This document shows, one piece after another, positions 23,120-32,925 of a stretch of DNA of 64,000 nucleotides. The stretch spans positions 124,001 to 188,000 of the forward strand of contig CAVRDK010000008.1 in the NCBI GenBank assembly GCA_963719855.1. The letters run 5' to 3'. This DNA comes from CAIQPV01 sp963719855 (GTDB lineage Bacteria; Pseudomonadota; Gammaproteobacteria; Burkholderiales; Gallionellaceae). A model generated the notes under the pieces. The model was not told the origin of the DNA and searched no databases. It saw nothing but the letters and a program-made list of their open reading frames with translations. Numbering within the stretch: position 1 is the first letter of the stretch; the number at the start of each line of letters is the position of its first letter. Position numbers and translations under genes: made by a program.

Positions 23120-25627
23120 CTACGGTATCTCACCGACAGGCTTCCTGATTAATAGAGGCTCGGCATTTGGATCGAACACCCGATACGCGAGCAGTTTAAC
23201 GCGATCATTCATGAGGAACCACACCAGCGCATAGCCCCAGACAAACAGCGCCCATCCCCAGCCGATAGGCGTCATGAACACCCCATAAACCGCAGTCAGA
23301 GTTGCCACCAATTGAGTGCCGATCACCGCTACCAGCAAAATCCTCGCGGGGCGTATCGACCAGAACGGCCCCCGCGTGCGAGTTAGGAAGATCGTCAAAT
23401 GACCCGCTACGGACAGCTTTAAATACATCAGCGTCTGGATGTGCGCCCGGTCGAGATGAAAAATACGCACCCCTAGATAAAACAAGATGAAGGCGGAAAC
23501 GACCCCAATGACGCCCATCACCGTGGCAACCCCCAGCACCATGCGCATGTCCCAAGCTTCTGGCTTGTCCTTGTAATGGACGTTGTCATACGCAATGGAC
23601 AGGATCGCCCCGTCGTTGAGCAACGCCAGCATTACGATCATCACCGCCGTCAAAGGATAGAAGTTAAAGATCAGGATAGCCAGCGTCATGAACAACAGCA
23701 CACGTAGCGTTTCGGCGATGCGATATATGGCGTAGCTATTCATCCGTTGGAAAGTTTTTCGGCTCTCCTTGATCGCGTCGATGATTACCGACAGGCCAGA
23801 CGTCATCAGCACGATGGACGCTGCCGCTCGCGCCGCATCCGTTGCGCCCGAAACGGCGATACCGCAGTCGGCTTTCTTCAGCGCAGGTGCATCGTTCACC
23901 CCGTCGCCCGTCATGCCGACGATGTGGCCGCGTTGTTGCAGGACATCAACAATGTGGAACTTGTGTTCGGGGAACACTTGGGCGAAGCCATCGGCATTTT
24001 CGATGGAATCAGCCAATTGCGCCGTCTCGTGATGCTTGGCATCGGCAAAGCCGCTGGCATCTAGAATATTTGTGCCCAATCCCAATTCTCTGGAGGTTTC
24101 CCGAGCGATAGCCAATTGATCACCCGTCACCATCTTGACATTCACGCCCATCAGTCGCGCAGTCGCGATGGTTGCTTTGGCTTCTTCTCGTGGAGGATCG
24201 AAAAGGGGCAACAGCCCTATAAACTGCCATGGGCCGTCACCATCGGCCCGTGCAACCCCCAACGAACGGAAGCCGCGTGCCGCAAATTCATTAACCGCCT
24301 TATCAACGGCAGGCCCAACCAGTTCGGCATTGGGCGACAACTCCAAAATCACCTGCGGAGCGCCCTTGGTGACTTTGAATTCCTTTCCGTCCACACCCTT
24401 GACGATGACTTCGGTGCGCTTATGCACCGGATCGAATGGCTGAAAATGAATCACCTCATAGCCGTTCAAAGCTTGATCATTTTTCAGGCCGCCCAGCACG
24501 GCCATGTCGATGGTGTCATTATTGTCCGCACGCGATGCTAGTGCGGCGTTGAGGATGACTTGGTCGGCAGGAATGCCATTCACGCTAAACGGACCGCCCA
24601 GCGTCAGCTTGTTCTGGGTCAGGGTGCCGGTCTTGTCTGCACACAGCACATCAACGCCAGCCAATTCCTCAATGGCCGCCAATCGGGTCACAATCACCTC
24701 TTTTTTAGCCAGCAAACGTGCTCCAACCGCCATGGTCACTGACAGCACCGTAGGCATCGCAACAGGAATCGCGGCTACCGTCAACACCAAGGCAAACTGA
24801 AGCGTGGTGAGTATCGGGTCGCCACGAAAGAGCGCAACTACCAGAATCAACACGACCAGGGTCACTGCAAGGATGATCAGATAATTGCCAATCTTCAGCA
24901 CCGCACATTGAAAATGGCTGACTGTCTGCGCCTCCTGCACCAGTTGTGCGGTCTTGCCAAAGTAAGTGTTCGATCCTGTGGCATATACGAACGCGCCGAT
25001 TTCGCCTTGGCGAATGATCGAGCCGGAGAACACCGCCTCCCCAGTGAGGCGCGTAGCGGGCAAAGATTCGCCAGTTAAAGCGGACTGATCAACTTCCACC
25101 GAATCGCCCTCCAGCAAGCGCGCATCAGCTGGCACGATGTCGCCAAGACGCAGGCGGATAACATCGCCAGGAACCAACTCACGCGCCGCTTGGTTAGTCC
25201 ACTTCCCGTCACGCTTCACCCGTGCATTGATCGCCAGCTTGGCCTTCAACGCGGCGATGGCGTTGCCAGCTTGATGTTCTTCCCAGAATCCAACCACGGC
25301 GTTGGCTAGAAGTAGAAGAAGGATGATTGCGAAGTCAGGCCAATGCCGAGCTACTGCCGAAAGTATCACCGCTGCTTCGATCATCCAGGGAATGGGGCCC
25401 CAAAAGTAGGTGAGAAATTTCAGGAACGGATTGACCTTCTTCTCTTCAATCTCGTTAGGCCCATATTGGGTCAGACGTATCTGTGCCTCGGATTGGCTGA
25501 GACCGTCTGGCGAGGATCTCAGTTTCTCCTGTAGTTCCAGCATGGGCAGTGATTTTAGATCGACTTTTGCGACGACCTCCGATTCGGAAGCATTGGGCTG
25601 ATCGGTATTGGGTTTCATATTGGGCAT
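23120..25627 (-). CDS. P-type ATPase, plasma-membrane proton pump type (P3A)
   Basis: The 835-residue ion pump shows GDIVPADARLLEGD, the dephosphorylation motif TGES (185-188), the phosphorylation motif DKTGTLT with Asp 331, and TGDGVNDAPALKKADCGIAV. The N-terminal region and the PIPWMIEAA first helix are typical of P3A proton ATPases found in plants, fungi, archaea and some bacteria. It would export protons, helping pH balance. It is single, with a good terminator. Substrate assignment rests on family resemblance. Some related bacterial pumps are annotated only as cation ATPases. Confidence 0.9.
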   Translation of the reverse strand: MPNMKPNTDQPNASESEVVAKVDLKSLPMLELQEKLRSSPDGLSQSEAQIRLTQYGPNEIEEKKVNPFLKFLTYFWGPIPWMIEAAVILSAVARHWPDFAIILLLLLANAVVGFWEEHQAGNAIAALKAKLAINARVKRDGKWTNQAARELVPGDVIRLRLGDIVPADARLLEGDSVEVDQSALTGESLPATRLTGEAVFSGSIIRQGEIGAFVYATGSNTYFGKTAQLVQEAQTVSHFQCAVLKIGNYLIILAVTLVVLILVVALFRGDPILTTLQFALVLTVAAIPVAMPTVLSVTMAVGARLLAKKEVIVTRLAAIEELAGVDVLCADKTGTLTQNKLTLGGPFSVNGIPADQVILNAALASRADNNDTIDMAVLGGLKNDQALNGYEVIHFQPFDPVHKRTEVIVKGVDGKEFKVTKGAPQVILELSPNAELVGPAVDKAVNEFAARGFRSLGVARADGDGPWQFIGLLPLFDPPREEAKATIATARLMGVNVKMVTGDQLAIARETSRELGLGTNILDASGFADAKHHETAQLADSIENADGFAQVFPEHKFHIVDVLQQRGHIVGMTGDGVNDAPALKKADCGIAVSGATDAARAAASIVLMTSGLSVIIDAIKESRKTFQRMNSYAIYRIAETLRVLLFMTLAILIFNFYPLTAVMIVMLALLNDGAILSIAYDNVHYKDKPEAWDMRMVLGVATVMGVIGVVSAFILFYLGVRIFHLDRAHIQTLMYLKLSVAGHLTIFLTRTRGPFWSIRPARILLVAVIGTQLVATLTAVYGVFMTPIGWGWALFVWGYALVWFLMNDRVKLLAYRVFDPNAEPLLIRKPVGEIP

Positions 25628-26108
25628 TCCTTCAATTATCGCTACGCCGCTGATTTTGTGAGTTGCGGACTTCAGGCATGTCTTGGCTTTGCTTGTTAAT
25701 GTATGGCTTGTGTCAGAGGTGGCTAGTCCTTGAACTGCTATTCAGGTAAACGCCCTTTGTTACCAGTCTGCGACAAGCGCGATAGTGTCCATCACGATGT
25801 GGAAGCGGCGATCCGCATGTACTTATTTTGATTTTGTTGAACAGTCGATTCAATCTCTGACGCCTGAAACTGAATCAACCCACGGGCAGCTTCATCTGCA
25901 AGCTTATTATTTCCGTTCTTTGCATGGGACTCTGTTCGCCAACACACATAAATCAGGAAGCAGCCCAGTAATGCGGGCATGAACGGGCATTGGCAAATGA
26001 CTATATTGCGGTAAGGAATTGGGTAATACGACTATTCGGTTCGTGCTAACTTCTGCCCTTCACAAACGAACGTGTAGGGAAGTGATATAACAAAATTTGA
26101 AGATCAGA
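25628..26108. other. Intergenic stretch upstream of the P-type ATPase
   Basis: About 480 bases. The only open stretch is the 62-codon minus-strand frame listed separately. I see no RNA gene, repeat or terminator here. The ATPase promoter should lie at 25630-25790. Confidence 0.5.
25792..25980 (-). CDS. Possible small membrane protein
   Basis: A 62-codon frame starts with a short hydrophobic segment (MPALLGCFLIYVCW) followed by a polar Ala/Gln/Asn-rich tail. It precedes the ATPase gene on the same strand. No family recognised and no clear ribosome site. Confidence 0.3.
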   Translation of the reverse strand: MPALLGCFLIYVCWRTESHAKNGNNKLADEAARGLIQFQASEIESTVQQNQNKYMRIAASTS

Positions 26109-26447
26109 TTATGGTTGGCATTTGTAAATTGCGAAGGTGCGCTTGCCAAACTCTGGCGAATTACCCTTAGTGACCGTATCGCCGCCAGCGTCTATTGCAC
26201 CATTTCGTGCCAACTGTAACAAATTAGCATCCACAGCTTCGACGCTACGACTGATGAATCCAACCTCGGCAAGAACGCTTACAGTTATTTCTCCCTTGGG
26301 CTGACAGCTACCAATTTGACTCACGTCTGCTAAAGACACTCGGTCAGACCCTTTGCGCACCTCAATCAAGTCGCTGGCGCATCCACATATACCAGCAACC
26401 AAGGGTATCATGGCAATGAAAACTAACTTTTTCTTGAAAAATATCAT
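26109..26447 (-). CDS. Small lipoprotein of the DUF4156 type
   Basis: The 112-residue protein has a lipoprotein signal ending in the lipobox GICGC (cysteine about residue 23) and a compact domain with conserved cysteines in IGSCQPKGEI and the final AIYKCQP. This resembles DUF4156/RcsF-like outer-membrane lipoproteins. Function unknown. It lies downstream of tolB on the same strand, about 60 bases away, perhaps in one unit. Confidence 0.7.
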   Translation of the reverse strand: MIFFKKKLVFIAMIPLVAGICGCASDLIEVRKGSDRVSLADVSQIGSCQPKGEITVSVLAEVGFISRSVEAVDANLLQLARNGAIDAGGDTVTKGNSPEFGKRTFAIYKCQP

Positions 26448-26509
26448 GGGACCTCATGGTTTCATAAGTAAATTATTAAATTTGCAACGAGTGCATCGTG
26501 TGTCTACTA

Positions 26510-27766
26510 TCACTTCTTTTTCAGCATTGGCTCCCACATTGGATCGAGAATATCGCCCTCCTGTGCAGAGATTTTTTGTTTAACCCTGCCATCGATTGAA
26601 ACGGTCGCTAATATTCCATGACCTTGAGCCTCGGTTGCAAACAGGATCAACTTGCCATTTGGTGCAAAACTAGGCTTCTTTTCCCATCCTCCATCAGTCA
26701 ATACCTGCATTTGCTTGGTTTGAAAATCTTCGGTGGCGATGGCGAAGCGACCATTGCTCCAGTTCGAAAACACAAAGCTCTTGCCGTCTGGATTGTAGCG
26801 CGGTGAAAAATTATTGCCTCCCTCAAAGGTCATTCGCTCGGCTGCCCCACCGTCAATCGGCATTTGGTAAATCTGCACACTGCCTCCTCGATCCGAAGCG
26901 AATATCAGGCTCTGCCCATCCGTCGAAAAATTTGGCTCGGTATCAATCTCGTCACCGAATGTAATTTGACGCAAATCTGTGCCATCTGGCCGCACCAAAT
27001 AGATATGCGAGTTCCTATCGCGAGTTAGCACAATGGCAAGTTGGTGTCCGTCTGGCGACCATGTTGGAGCGCTGCTGCTACCACGTAATTTAGACACTGC
27101 CATGCGCTGGTTGGTGAGTAAAGATTGCACATACACCACCGCATGGCCTTGCTCAAAGGTCACATAAGCCAGATGGCTGCCATCCGGTGACCACGCTGGT
27201 GACATGATGTTCGAGTTGGTCGATAGCACGGTTTGTTCGCCGTAACCGTCGCTGTCTGCAACCACCAGTCTATTGTTCTTTCCTTGTCGGTTGACAAAGA
27301 CGATGCGAGTGCTGAATACGCCTGGATCGCCAGTGAGTTTTTCGAAAATCATATCCGCTATTCGATGGGCAATCGTCCGTGTCTGTTCGCTCTTGCCGGA
27401 GACAGCTTGCCCGACCAATTCGGTTTGTCTGACAGCATCCAGCAAGCGGAACTTCACCGTAATGCGACCATTAGACGGCACTTCTGCGCTGCCGATGGCG
27501 AGCGCATCCACTCCTGCCCAATTAGCGTAGACCACCTCTTGTGGTTCATGCGGTGATTTGCCTGCTGGGTCAACCAGCTTGAAAAGTCCACTACGCGCCA
27601 AATCTGCCGACACGATTCCGCTGATGCTCTGAGCCAAATTTTCCTCACCCGCAAACGGTACGATAGCGACGGGAATCTGGTGTTCGCCCGCTCCAGCGAT
27701 TTCAATATCCAATGCTTGTGCGGGAAGTGCGGCACAAAGCAAAATCAGCAACTAAAAATTGCGCAT
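26510..27766 (-). pseudogene. tolB: TolB paralogue with an in-frame amber stop at codon 5
   Basis: The 413-codon body is a normal TolB: an N-terminal domain (IPVAIVPFAGEE) and a six-bladed propeller with repeated SPDG blocks (for example WSPDGSHLAYVT). TolB is the periplasmic partner of Pal in envelope constriction. The natural start is ATG 27766, giving MRNF, then TAG (27754-27752), then LLILLCAALPAQA. The residue replaced by the stop sits in the signal peptide. A TTG right after the stop could restart but would leave a signal without its positive N-terminus. No tolQRA lies nearby. A Pal-like gene is 3 kb away, suggesting a second partial Tol-Pal set. The stop may be real or a sequencing error. 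Confidence 0.85.
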
Positions 27767-27898
27767 TAATTTTATTTCTCTCATTAACAAGCCCGTATTT
27801 ACACTACTCATTGATTACATAAGACGCAACAAGGTAAGCCTTTAGTAAATTGCGTTTGATAACTTCAAAATGTTTTATAAATCTAAAAGCACTCTCCT

Positions 27899-28714
27899 TC
27901 AAAAGACCCCCACATTATGCCCAACTATTTTTTCATGCATGTGGAGCATCAGCTCTTGTTTTATCGCTTGAAGCCTGGTTTTGACCTTCGCCTCGTTATT
28001 GCTGCCTAACCGCATGAGGATTCTTTGGCCTATGGAGCGCCCTTCAAAATCAGGGTCAGCATATTGGTAGAACAAATTGGACTGGATCAGCTTGACCGGC
28101 TCCTTTATGTTTGGTGCTGCCAGCAGATTGTCGAGCACTGTGATCAGGCGGTCGTTGAAGTATTTCTTCGGGTAGCCCAGTTCTTCGTAAGATAGCTGAA
28201 ATAGAGGATAGAGACGAACATACAACTCGACCAACTTCTTGGTATTGATCGCTTCGGCAATTCTCACATAAGGTGCATAGCGCACCGCATTCATTGGGCT
28301 GATAGTCAAATCGCCTGCCGTTCCGGCAGTAAGGAATTTATCCGAAACCTGTTCTACTGGCATTACGCTCCTCGGTACACGCCGATACGTTAGATTGTCA
28401 ATGGTGGCAACGACATTGTGAATGATTCGTTCGGTATGGAAAATATTCATCAGCGACTTATTTTCAATCAGATCGGTCAAGGCTTTGAGTATAAAATCAT
28501 CGCTGTGGTCCAGTGCTGGTAGCGGTACCGGTGCTAGGGGAGCTTCAATTACCTGGCGCATTACTGGCTTGAGTGGCGCAGGTGTTGCCGATAGTGGCAC
28601 GGTTTGTACTTGTCCTGTCTCGGGCTTTGGCTGGTTATGTAACCAGTAAAAATAAGCGGCAAAAACGCTTCCAAAAATGATAAATGCAATAACAGTGATC
28701 AAAGTATTCTTCAT
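27899..28714 (-). CDS. DUF3014 family membrane-anchored protein
   Basis: The 271-residue protein has one N-terminal membrane helix (about residues 5-24), a Pro-rich linker (TPAPLKPV, PLAPVPLPALD), then a helical domain with FHTERIIHNVVATIDNL and YPLFQLSYEELGYP, typical of DUF3014. The function is unknown. The start at 28714 is the ATG just before the membrane helix. Reading further upstream would enter the ClC gene. It follows that gene closely on the same strand. Confidence 0.8.
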   Translation of the reverse strand: MKNTLITVIAFIIFGSVFAAYFYWLHNQPKPETGQVQTVPLSATPAPLKPVMRQVIEAPLAPVPLPALDHSDDFILKALTDLIENKSLMNIFHTERIIHNVVATIDNLTYRRVPRSVMPVEQVSDKFLTAGTAGDLTISPMNAVRYAPYVRIAEAINTKKLVELYVRLYPLFQLSYEELGYPKKYFNDRLITVLDNLLAAPNIKEPVKLIQSNLFYQYADPDFEGRSIGQRILMRLGSNNEAKVKTRLQAIKQELMLHMHEKIVGHNVGVF

Positions 28715-28751
28715 GGCATGCCCTCTACTATCACAATAAAACTCAATAAGT

Positions 28752-30044
28752 TTAGCTGCTTGAGCCTTGAGAACCAGAGTTTGATAAATGGCTAAGAACG
28801 AAATTTTGCGCAAGAGTGTGATACAACGGTGTCGGGCAGACCAACCGTGAGCAGGCATTGGCAATGAACGAAGCAGCCATCAGCGGCAATATCATTTCGT
28901 GGTTGTCTGTCATTTCCATTACGATAACAAAAGCTGTGATCGGGGCTTGGGTTACACCGGCGAAATAAGCCACCATGCCGAGAATGATCGCTGCCCCTGC
29001 CGGAACGGATGTGAAGATGTGTGCGATGTTGGCACCAAACCCCGCGCCTGCCGAAAGCGTGGGCGCCATGATTCCTCCGGGTATCCCGCTGATGTAGGAA
29101 ACTACTGTGGCAGTCATTTTCAACAGTCCATAGCTTTCCGGCAATGCCACACTGCCATTGAGCAGCGATTTCGCCTCGCCGTAGCCGCTACCGTAAGTGG
29201 CATTGCCAGAGGCCAGCCCAATCAATGCCAGCATCACCCCACAGACGGCTGCGAACGCAACGGGCTTTGCACGTATCCATTCACCCATACGACCCGCCAA
29301 GCCTTTGTTAACTTCGATTAGCGAACGGCTGAAAGCTCCGCCAAGCAGTCCCCCCGTTATTCCACAAATGATGACCACGCCCCATTCGCTACCGAATGCC
29401 AGTGATGCAGAGGTGTGACCAAAATAGGAATAATTTCCGAGCAGAGCAAGCGAGGTGATCCCGGCGATAATCACCGTCATGAGTATGGTGGTGCTGTTGT
29501 GCTTCTCAAACGAACGGCCCATCTCCTCGATGGCGAACACAATGCCAGCCAGCGGTGTGTTGAACGCGGCGGCAACTCCGGCGGCGGCACCGGCGAGAAT
29601 CAGCCCCCTTTCAATGTCGTGCTTGGAGAAGTGGGCAAACTTTCCCATGCTGTGCATGATGGAAGCACCGATTTGCACACTCGGCCCCTCGCGTCCCACG
29701 GACGCTCCAAACATAAGCCCAAAAATGGTTAGAAAAATCTTGCCGATCGTCACCCGCACTGAAAGAACTTGCTCGCGTATCTCATATTCTTCATTTGGCT
29801 CAAGCGATGCGATGGCTTGGGGGATGCCACTACCTTGCGATCCGGGAAAGAACTTTTGTGTAATGATGACAATCAGGACAAGCCCGAGAGGAGTAATCAG
29901 CAGTGGAAGAAAAGGTGAAATGGCAATCAGCTTGTGGAACAGGCCATTCGCCTTTTCACAGGCGATTGCAAACAAGATTGCGACCAAACCTACGCAAATA
30001 GCCCCGCTCCAGAATACGAACCGACGTTTCCAATCATGAATCAT
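28752..30044 (-). CDS. ClC-family chloride channel or Cl-/H+ antiporter
   Basis: The 430-residue polytopic protein carries the ClC selectivity motifs GSGIPQAIA, GREGPSVQIGA and GIPGGIMAPTLSAGAGFG. The Glu in GREGP is present, which in family members acts as the gating glutamate. Members move chloride or fluoride across the inner membrane. Whether it is a channel or exchanger cannot be told here. I chose ATG 30044 with GGAG upstream rather than a TTG eleven codons earlier. Confidence 0.9.
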   Translation of the reverse strand: MIHDWKRRFVFWSGAICVGLVAILFAIACEKANGLFHKLIAISPFLPLLITPLGLVLIVIITQKFFPGSQGSGIPQAIASLEPNEEYEIREQVLSVRVTIGKIFLTIFGLMFGASVGREGPSVQIGASIMHSMGKFAHFSKHDIERGLILAGAAAGVAAAFNTPLAGIVFAIEEMGRSFEKHNSTTILMTVIIAGITSLALLGNYSYFGHTSASLAFGSEWGVVIICGITGGLLGGAFSRSLIEVNKGLAGRMGEWIRAKPVAFAAVCGVMLALIGLASGNATYGSGYGEAKSLLNGSVALPESYGLLKMTATVVSYISGIPGGIMAPTLSAGAGFGANIAHIFTSVPAGAAIILGMVAYFAGVTQAPITAFVIVMEMTDNHEMILPLMAASFIANACSRLVCPTPLYHTLAQNFVLSHLSNSGSQGSSS

Positions 30045-30125
30045 CGCGCACTCCGGCAGGAAGAAGTTTTCCGGCAAAATTTAAGCATCCGCACATCTGC
30101 AAAAAGGCGGCAATAAATTGGATTT

Positions 30126-30605
30126 TCACAAATCTGCTAAGGGTTTGTCGGCAAGCTTGTCATCGCGAATGCGTAACTGCCCAATCACTTCAATCAAGGA
30201 GTTATCTAATGCAACTAATGCAGAGTCTGGCAATGCTTGCAATGCTTCAGGCAGTATCCCTTCCGCAGGACCAGGCGCACTCTTTAATAATGATGAAGCT
30301 TCTGTAGTCAACCATAGCCCAACTCTTCGTTGATCTTCTTTGCTGCGCTCCTTAATTACAAGATCGCGAGCTACAAGTTTCTCAACAAGCTGACTGCCGG
30401 TAGATTGGTGTATGGATAATCGTTCGGATAATTCAGAAACTCCAATACCAGGAGAATTGCCCACCTCCTGCAATATCCACAACTGCGAACCCGTAACACC
30501 GCAGGTTTGTTCAATTTCGCGAAAATGCTGGCGAACTGAACCATAAATGATACGAAATTTCTTAAGAACTTGAAGTGACAGCTGATTTTTTCTGAGCTTG
30601 CTCAA
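30126..30605 (-). CDS. MarR-family transcription regulator
   Basis: The 159-residue winged-helix protein has the MarR core: helices around VTGSQLWILQEV, recognition region LSERLSIHQSTGSQLVEKLVARDLV, and wing KERSKEDQRRVGLWLT. It is divergent from the Pal-like gene at 30769, with an AT-rich dyad between them, so it may regulate that gene and itself. The ligand is unknown. Confidence 0.88.
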   Translation of the reverse strand: MSKLRKNQLSLQVLKKFRIIYGSVRQHFREIEQTCGVTGSQLWILQEVGNSPGIGVSELSERLSIHQSTGSQLVEKLVARDLVIKERSKEDQRRVGLWLTTEASSLLKSAPGPAEGILPEALQALPDSALVALDNSLIEVIGQLRIRDDKLADKPLADL

Positions 30606-30647
30606 TGCATGCCCCCTTGATTGTTATGTGGCGGTTAGCCTATTGCA

Positions 30648-30690
30648 AATTATATCGAATAATAATAGTATTAGTGCGAATTATATTTGT
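30648..30690. promoter_or_regulatory. AT-rich candidate operator between the MarR gene and the Pal-like gene
   Basis: The segment contains two direct copies of AATTATAT and a central dyad TAATAGTATTA (30663-30673). MarR proteins usually bind AT-rich palindromes in such divergent gaps. No test of binding is possible here. Confidence 0.35.
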
Positions 30691-30768
30691 GTCAACTTAA
30701 TTTATAGAAATGCGTTATTGGAAATGCATCAAGTTTTATTAACTTCTTAACATAAAGGAATCCCATTC

Positions 30769-31308
30769 ATGAAAAATATTGCTGTGTCTTTAGTTGTGCT
30801 TTTACTTGCGGCTTGCGCTTCCACACCCAATACAAAACCCGCGCCAGTATCTGATTCGAGCAAAACAAATAGCTCTTCGGCTAAATCAAATTCCACAAGT
30901 AGTGCTGCCAATAGCGCGGATGTCGAATCAAGAAGATTAGCTGCGGAAAAACTTGCTGCTGAAATGCGCGGTCTACAAAAACAGAGTGTTTACTTTGACT
31001 TTGATAAATCTGAAATTAAACCTGAGTATCGGGATGTTATTCAGCAACAAGCGACGTTCCTCAATGCGCATAGGAATGACGAAGTTACCGTGGAGGGAAA
31101 TTGTGATGAGCGTGGAAGTGATGAATATAACCTTGCGCTCGGCGATAGGCGTGCCAATACAGCTATAAAAAACCTCGAACTACTAGGTGTTTTACCAACT
31201 CAAATGAAAGCGGTTAGCTTTGGTAATGAAAAACCACGGATGACATGCCACGAAGAAAAGTGCTGGAAAGAGAACCGTAGAGACGATTTCATTCATAAAA
31301 TGAATTAA
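30769..31308 (+). CDS. Pal-like OmpA-family lipoprotein
   Basis: The 179-residue lipoprotein has lipobox LLLAAC, a Ser/Asn/Lys-rich linker, and an OmpA-like peptidoglycan-binding domain with VYFDFDKSEIKPEY, GNCDERGSDEYNLALGDRRA and the C-terminal CWKENRRDDF. The NCDERGS block and position match Pal. It diverges from normal Pal at the end (MTCHEEKCWKENRRDDFIHKMN), so I call it a Pal paralogue. AAGGA precedes the start. The lone tolB paralogue is nearby. Confidence 0.85.
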   Translation: MKNIAVSLVVLLLAACASTPNTKPAPVSDSSKTNSSSAKSNSTSSAANSADVESRRLAAEKLAAEMRGLQKQSVYFDFDKSEIKPEYRDVIQQQATFLNAHRNDEVTVEGNCDERGSDEYNLALGDRRANTAIKNLELLGVLPTQMKAVSFGNEKPRMTCHEEKCWKENRRDDFIHKMN

Positions 31309-31342
31309 TGGCAAATCACATCGCCACGTAGATTGGTTTCGA

Positions 31343-31756
31343 ATGATAAGGGCTTGCTTTTCTGTTTTTGCAATTTGTATTGCTCTGTTGCTACAGACAA
31401 ATCTGGCTGCAGCAGAGCCTTACAAATCGTGGACTCAGCTTACGCCTATGCAGCAAGAAGCCTTAAGACCTTTGGCTGCACAGTGGGATTTTCTGCCCAC
31501 AAAACTGCAAAAGAATCTATTGAATACAACTAGGCATTACCCGAAACTCACTCTGGATCAGAAACGGCGATTCCAGAGCCGACTTGAAAAATGGAGCAAG
31601 CTGACACCCGAGCAGCGCGAACATGCAAGGAACAAATACAAGGTTATCAGCAAAGCACCCCCAGAGAAACGTGAACAGCTAAAACGAATAGTGCATGAGA
31701 AGGAAGCCAACAAGGCAGCCGCAAGCGGCGTTCCTCCCGCCATGCCAGCACGTTAA
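31343..31756 (+). CDS. DUF3106 exported protein
   Basis: The 137-residue protein has a signal peptide (to about residue 24, AAA) and a helical region with the DUF3106 pattern: WTQLTPMQQEALRPLAAQW, then WSKLTPEQREHARNKY. The function is unknown. In many betaproteobacteria this family sits near RNA polymerase sigma-factor or anti-sigma genes; none is seen here. It follows the Pal-like gene after about 35 bases, so the two may be cotranscribed. Confidence 0.8.
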   Translation: MIRACFSVFAICIALLLQTNLAAAEPYKSWTQLTPMQQEALRPLAAQWDFLPTKLQKNLLNTTRHYPKLTLDQKRRFQSRLEKWSKLTPEQREHARNKYKVISKAPPEKREQLKRIVHEKEANKAAASGVPPAMPAR

Positions 31757-31779
31757 CGCTGAGACGCTGCCTGCGGAAT

Positions 31780-32211
31780 ATGCACTCAACCTCAAGCGCT
31801 TCAAAATATGATCAGGCCGGATATAGAAAAATGATGAGCCAGACACCACACCCATTACAGGTACATTGCAACGACAAAGAGTCGGTTGGAAACTGCCATA
31901 TTGAGTTCTACACAACGAGAGGCGCTTTTCTCCAAGGAATTAAAATGTTTGTACTAACCCTGTTGGCGGCGATTCTTTCAATCGTTCTTCCAGGTCTGCA
32001 CTTCATCACCGTTCCCCTAGGGGTGCTTGCATCCCCGTTCGTCGGGATTTACTTCTACCGCCGTACCAGCAAAGGTGCAGTGAAACAGATAAATGGGGAT
32101 TTCTTATGTCCGGAATGTCAGGCGAACAATCATGTGGCATTTCGAGGCGCCCCTCCCTACTCATACAAGTGTGTTCAATGCCAGCATGACTTACAGGTTC
32201 GCCCAGAATGA
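31780..32211 (+). CDS. Membrane protein with a zinc-ribbon-like tail
   Basis: The 143-residue protein has two hydrophobic segments (about residues 57-95) and a C-terminal pair of CxxC motifs (CPECQ and CVQCQ) that could bind zinc. No family recognised. An internal start (MMSQTPHPLQ, 31831) is possible. It is third in the run after the Pal-like gene. Confidence 0.65.
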   Translation: MHSTSSASKYDQAGYRKMMSQTPHPLQVHCNDKESVGNCHIEFYTTRGAFLQGIKMFVLTLLAAILSIVLPGLHFITVPLGVLASPFVGIYFYRRTSKGAVKQINGDFLCPECQANNHVAFRGAPPYSYKCVQCQHDLQVRPE

Positions 32212-32238
32212 ATGTTCACGTTGCTCCAGAATATGGGT

Positions 32239-32898
32239 TTATTCCGGCATTCCATCTTCCCCGAGGACAAGCTCGTGCCTGATGGCGTAGTGGATGAGTT
32301 CTGCAACTTTGACAACGTTCATCTTCTGCATCAGGCGAGTCTTATGGGTGCTGACGGTCTTCACGCTCAGGTTGAGTTCGTCGGCGATCTCCGAGACGCC
32401 TTTGCCGCACGCGATAAGCAGGAAAACCTGGTATTCCCGGTCGGACAGGAGGGTATGGGGCGGGGCGTCGGTCGTGCCGATCAGCATCTCGACCGCCAAC
32501 TTTTCCGCCACAGCAGGGGGAATGAACAAGCCGCCCTTGGCAACCTTGCGGATGGCTTGCGCCAGTAGCGTTTCCGCATTGTCTTTGCAAAGGTAGCCGG
32601 ATGCCCCAGCCTTGAGGGTACGCACCGCGTAAAGATCCTCCTTGTGCATACTAAGGACGAGAATCGGCAGTTTTGGCTTTTCGCCCTTGATCTGCTTGAT
32701 CAATTCGACGCCGCTCTTGCCCGGCATGGACATGTCCAGCACCACCGCGTTCCAGTTCTCCGACCGCACCTTGGCGAGGGCATCAGAACCGTTGCTCGCC
32801 TCGCCCGCCACCTCGATGTCGGAGTGATCGGAAAGGATGTGCTTTACCCCTTCGCGCAGAAGGGCGTGATCGTCGACGATCAATATTCTGATGGTCAT
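32239..32898 (-). CDS. NarL/FixJ-family response regulator
   Basis: The 219-residue protein has a receiver domain with Asp 55 as phosphoacceptor (AVVLDMSMPG) and a LuxR-type helix-turn-helix (LSDREYQVFLLIACGKGVSEIADELNL, about 150-210). It sits 27 bases after the HisKA_3-type kinase gene on the same strand, its probable partner. Target genes are unknown. The cytochrome and copper-protein neighbours hint at a respiratory role. Confidence 0.93.
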   Translation of the reverse strand: MTIRILIVDDHALLREGVKHILSDHSDIEVAGEASNGSDALAKVRSENWNAVVLDMSMPGKSGVELIKQIKGEKPKLPILVLSMHKEDLYAVRTLKAGASGYLCKDNAETLLAQAIRKVAKGGLFIPPAVAEKLAVEMLIGTTDAPPHTLLSDREYQVFLLIACGKGVSEIADELNLSVKTVSTHKTRLMQKMNVVKVAELIHYAIRHELVLGEDGMPE

Positions 32899-32925
32899 TA
32901 GGGCACCATTATCCTTTTACCTCTT

